From Ferruginibacter sp. (GTDB lineage Bacteria; Bacteroidota; Bacteroidia; Chitinophagales; Chitinophagaceae), in contig JANYFI010000097.1 of the NCBI GenBank assembly GCA_025362765.1, positions 1-7,732 on the forward strand: DNA of 7,732 nt. The letters run 5' to 3'. Below, piece by piece: positions 6,651-7,732 of this stretch (its first letter is position 1; the number at the start of each line of letters is the position of its first letter). The notes under the pieces are model-generated. The model had not been told where the DNA came from, made no database searches, and was given only the letters and a program-made list of their open reading frames with translations. A program made the translations under genes and the position numbers.

Positions 6651-7220
6651 TTATCGCTGAATTTCCAAAGGTGGTCCTACTATAGCCATTTCATTATCAA
6701 AAAATATTTTTGCCAGCTCTTGTTTAGTTGGTTCGTGATCTAAAGCTGCTACCGTTACAAAAAATTGTTCCATTTTTCCTGCCGGCTGAAATATAACTTC
6801 CATTTTACCAAGCGCAGAAACCTGTGTCCAGGCATGTGGAATTTTTTGTGGTAAAAAAATAGCGTCACCTGCGGATAAATGAAATTCATCATCGCCTACT
6901 TTAAAAAAATAGTGACCCTCTAATACATAAAATATTTCGTTTTGAAAATGATGCACGTGTAATGGGGTGCCTTTTCCTTGCGAAAGAGAAGTTTGCTCAA
7001 AGATTGCTATTCCTCCGTTTGAATCGCTGCCTGAAATTTTTAAATCCAGCACGTTGGCATTTACGCCTTTTAATTTTATGTGGCCATGTATTCTTCCTTC
7101 GCCGGCCGGCACTTTAAATCCTTTATCCAAACTGATACATATATTTTTATTTTTTGCAAACAGGTGTAAAGGTGTGGCAAGTGCCGCAATGGTTGCTGTA
7201 ATAAATTGGTTTCGTTTCAT
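6651..7220 (-). CDS. Exported cupin-domain protein
   Basis: A 189-residue protein with one small beta-barrel cupin domain. Residues 1-22 (KR followed by a hydrophobic run, ending LFA) look like an export signal, so it probably acts in the periplasm. The cupin core spans about 82-135. Motif 1 is H88-V-H90 with E95 and G102; motif 2 is G118 to P124 and H129. The three His and one Glu metal ligands are therefore intact, and the protein could bind Fe, Mn or another metal. It may be a dioxygenase-like enzyme or a sugar- or ligand-binding cupin; the sequence does not decide. I chose ATG 7220 rather than the TTG at 7268, because the longer form would put 16 charged residues in front of the signal. 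It lies 77 bases after the gene to its right and 108 bases before the sensor kinase, on the same strand as both. Confidence 0.85.
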   Translation of the reverse strand: MKRNQFITATIAALATPLHLFAKNKNICISLDKGFKVPAGEGRIHGHIKLKGVNANVLDLKISGSDSNGGIAIFEQTSLSQGKGTPLHVHHFQNEIFYVLEGHYFFKVGDDEFHLSAGDAIFLPQKIPHAWTQVSALGKMEVIFQPAGKMEQFFVTVAALDHEPTKQELAKIFFDNEMAIVGPPLEIQR

Positions 7221-7297
7221 ACTTACTTTTTTAATCAAGCCATGTGTTCGTTGCCTTTCTTGCAGCAAGCCGGGAAGAGCAAGACGAATGATTTTTT

Positions 7298-7732
7298 CTA
7301 CTTAATTTTTATTCTAAAAAATCCATCGGTTACTTCTACTGTTTTGTCAGCGCCTGATACCGCAGCCGTAAAATGAAATGCGCCTTCTGCCCAATCCTTC
7401 TCCACTTTTGTAATTTCCATTTCCCCTTTTTTTGTGATGGCAAGGCCGATGCCCGTGAAAGAAATATCCACTGCTTCTTCTTCACCAAGTGCGATTTTTT
7501 TACCGGCAACTAAATATTGTTTATTATAAGGAAGGCCAATGTATTCATTTTGGTAATAACCGATTATCCTTGATGCTGCACCAGGCGGCATAATTGAGAA
7601 AGCCTTCCAGTCTTTACCATTTAGTTTTGCAGTCATCAACCAGCCGCCTGCTGTTGCCTGCATAGTGCCAGGCTTAATTGCGGTGATGGCTGCCTGAGTT
7701 TCCTTCGCTTGTGATATGGTACTGCTCTGGCT
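7298..7732 (-). CDS. Hypothetical small beta-rich, probably exported protein, 5' end outside the window
   Basis: I do not recognise this protein with certainty. The frame stays open from the stop at 7298-7300 to the right edge (145 codons visible), and the ATG at 7663 is internal: 23 codons lie before it in frame (reading SQSSTISQAKETQAA...), low in hydrophobic residues and rich in Ser, Thr, Gln and Ala, like the linker after a signal or lipoprotein peptide. The main body has 'MTAKLNGKDWKA', 'YIGLPYN', alternating hydrophobic strands and 'VEVTDGFFRIKIK' at the end, which suggests a compact beta-sandwich or barrel. The pattern 'TAKLNGKDW' recalls Bacteroidota lipoproteins of unknown function (possibly the DUF6252 type, from memory and unverified). 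It is followed by the cupin gene after 77 bases, probably in one operon. Confidence 0.7.
   Translation of the reverse strand, partial: SQSSTISQAKETQAAITAIKPGTMQATAGGWLMTAKLNGKDWKAFSIMPPGAASRIIGYYQNEYIGLPYNKQYLVAGKKIALGEEEAVDISFTGIGLAITKKGEMEITKVEKDWAEGAFHFTAAVSGADKTVEVTDGFFRIKIK

Noticed and set aside
7221..7268. 16-residue N-terminal extension of the cupin from a TTG
   Set aside because: It would place charged residues before a good signal peptide that begins at ATG 7220 with MKR.
7259..7269. Inverted repeat CTTGCAGCAAG as a hairpin
   Set aside because: The one-base centre cannot form a loop and no T tract follows; not a terminator.

Overview
The window looks like chromosomal DNA from a member of the Bacteroidota, probably a Chitinophaga/Sphingobacterium-type organism. 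The evidence is a low to moderate GC content, almost no Shine-Dalgarno sequences, -7 promoter boxes of the form TAnnTTTG, a periplasmic beta-propeller/Y_Y_Y sensor kinase paired with a LytTR response regulator, and small secreted proteins. No rRNA, tRNA, CRISPR array, insertion sequence or phage gene is visible. The longest stretch without a protein gene is about 220 bases (1550-1770).

Left part (1-1549, plus strand): two tandem paralogous AraC-family regulators. The first is cut by the left edge of the window. The second is complete and probably starts at TTG. A hand alignment of the shared C-terminal halves gives roughly 40% identity, so this is a local duplication.

Intergenic 1550-1770: this is the most interesting part. 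It holds, in order, a perfect 9-bp direct repeat at 21-bp spacing (the geometry of LytTR-family operators), a good -7 box (TAACTTTG) without a clear -33 box, about 100 bases with no convincing gene, and a strong intrinsic terminator on the plus strand. Together these could make a small RNA of about 120 nt under activator control. The obvious candidate activator is the LytTR regulator encoded about 1 kb away. This is a hypothesis drawn from sequence alone.

Middle part (1771-6542, minus strand): a 1029-residue periplasmic-sensor histidine kinase, its LytTR response regulator 83 bases downstream, and kdsA (KDO-8-phosphate synthase, metal-dependent type) 33 bases after that. The order suggests one transcript, but kdsA also has a -7 box of its own only four bases before its ATG, so its mRNA may be nearly leaderless.

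Right part (6651-7732, minus strand): a small exported cupin with an intact metal-binding motif, preceded by an unrecognised beta-rich protein that runs off the right edge. They are probably co-transcribed. Their link to the two-component system is unknown.
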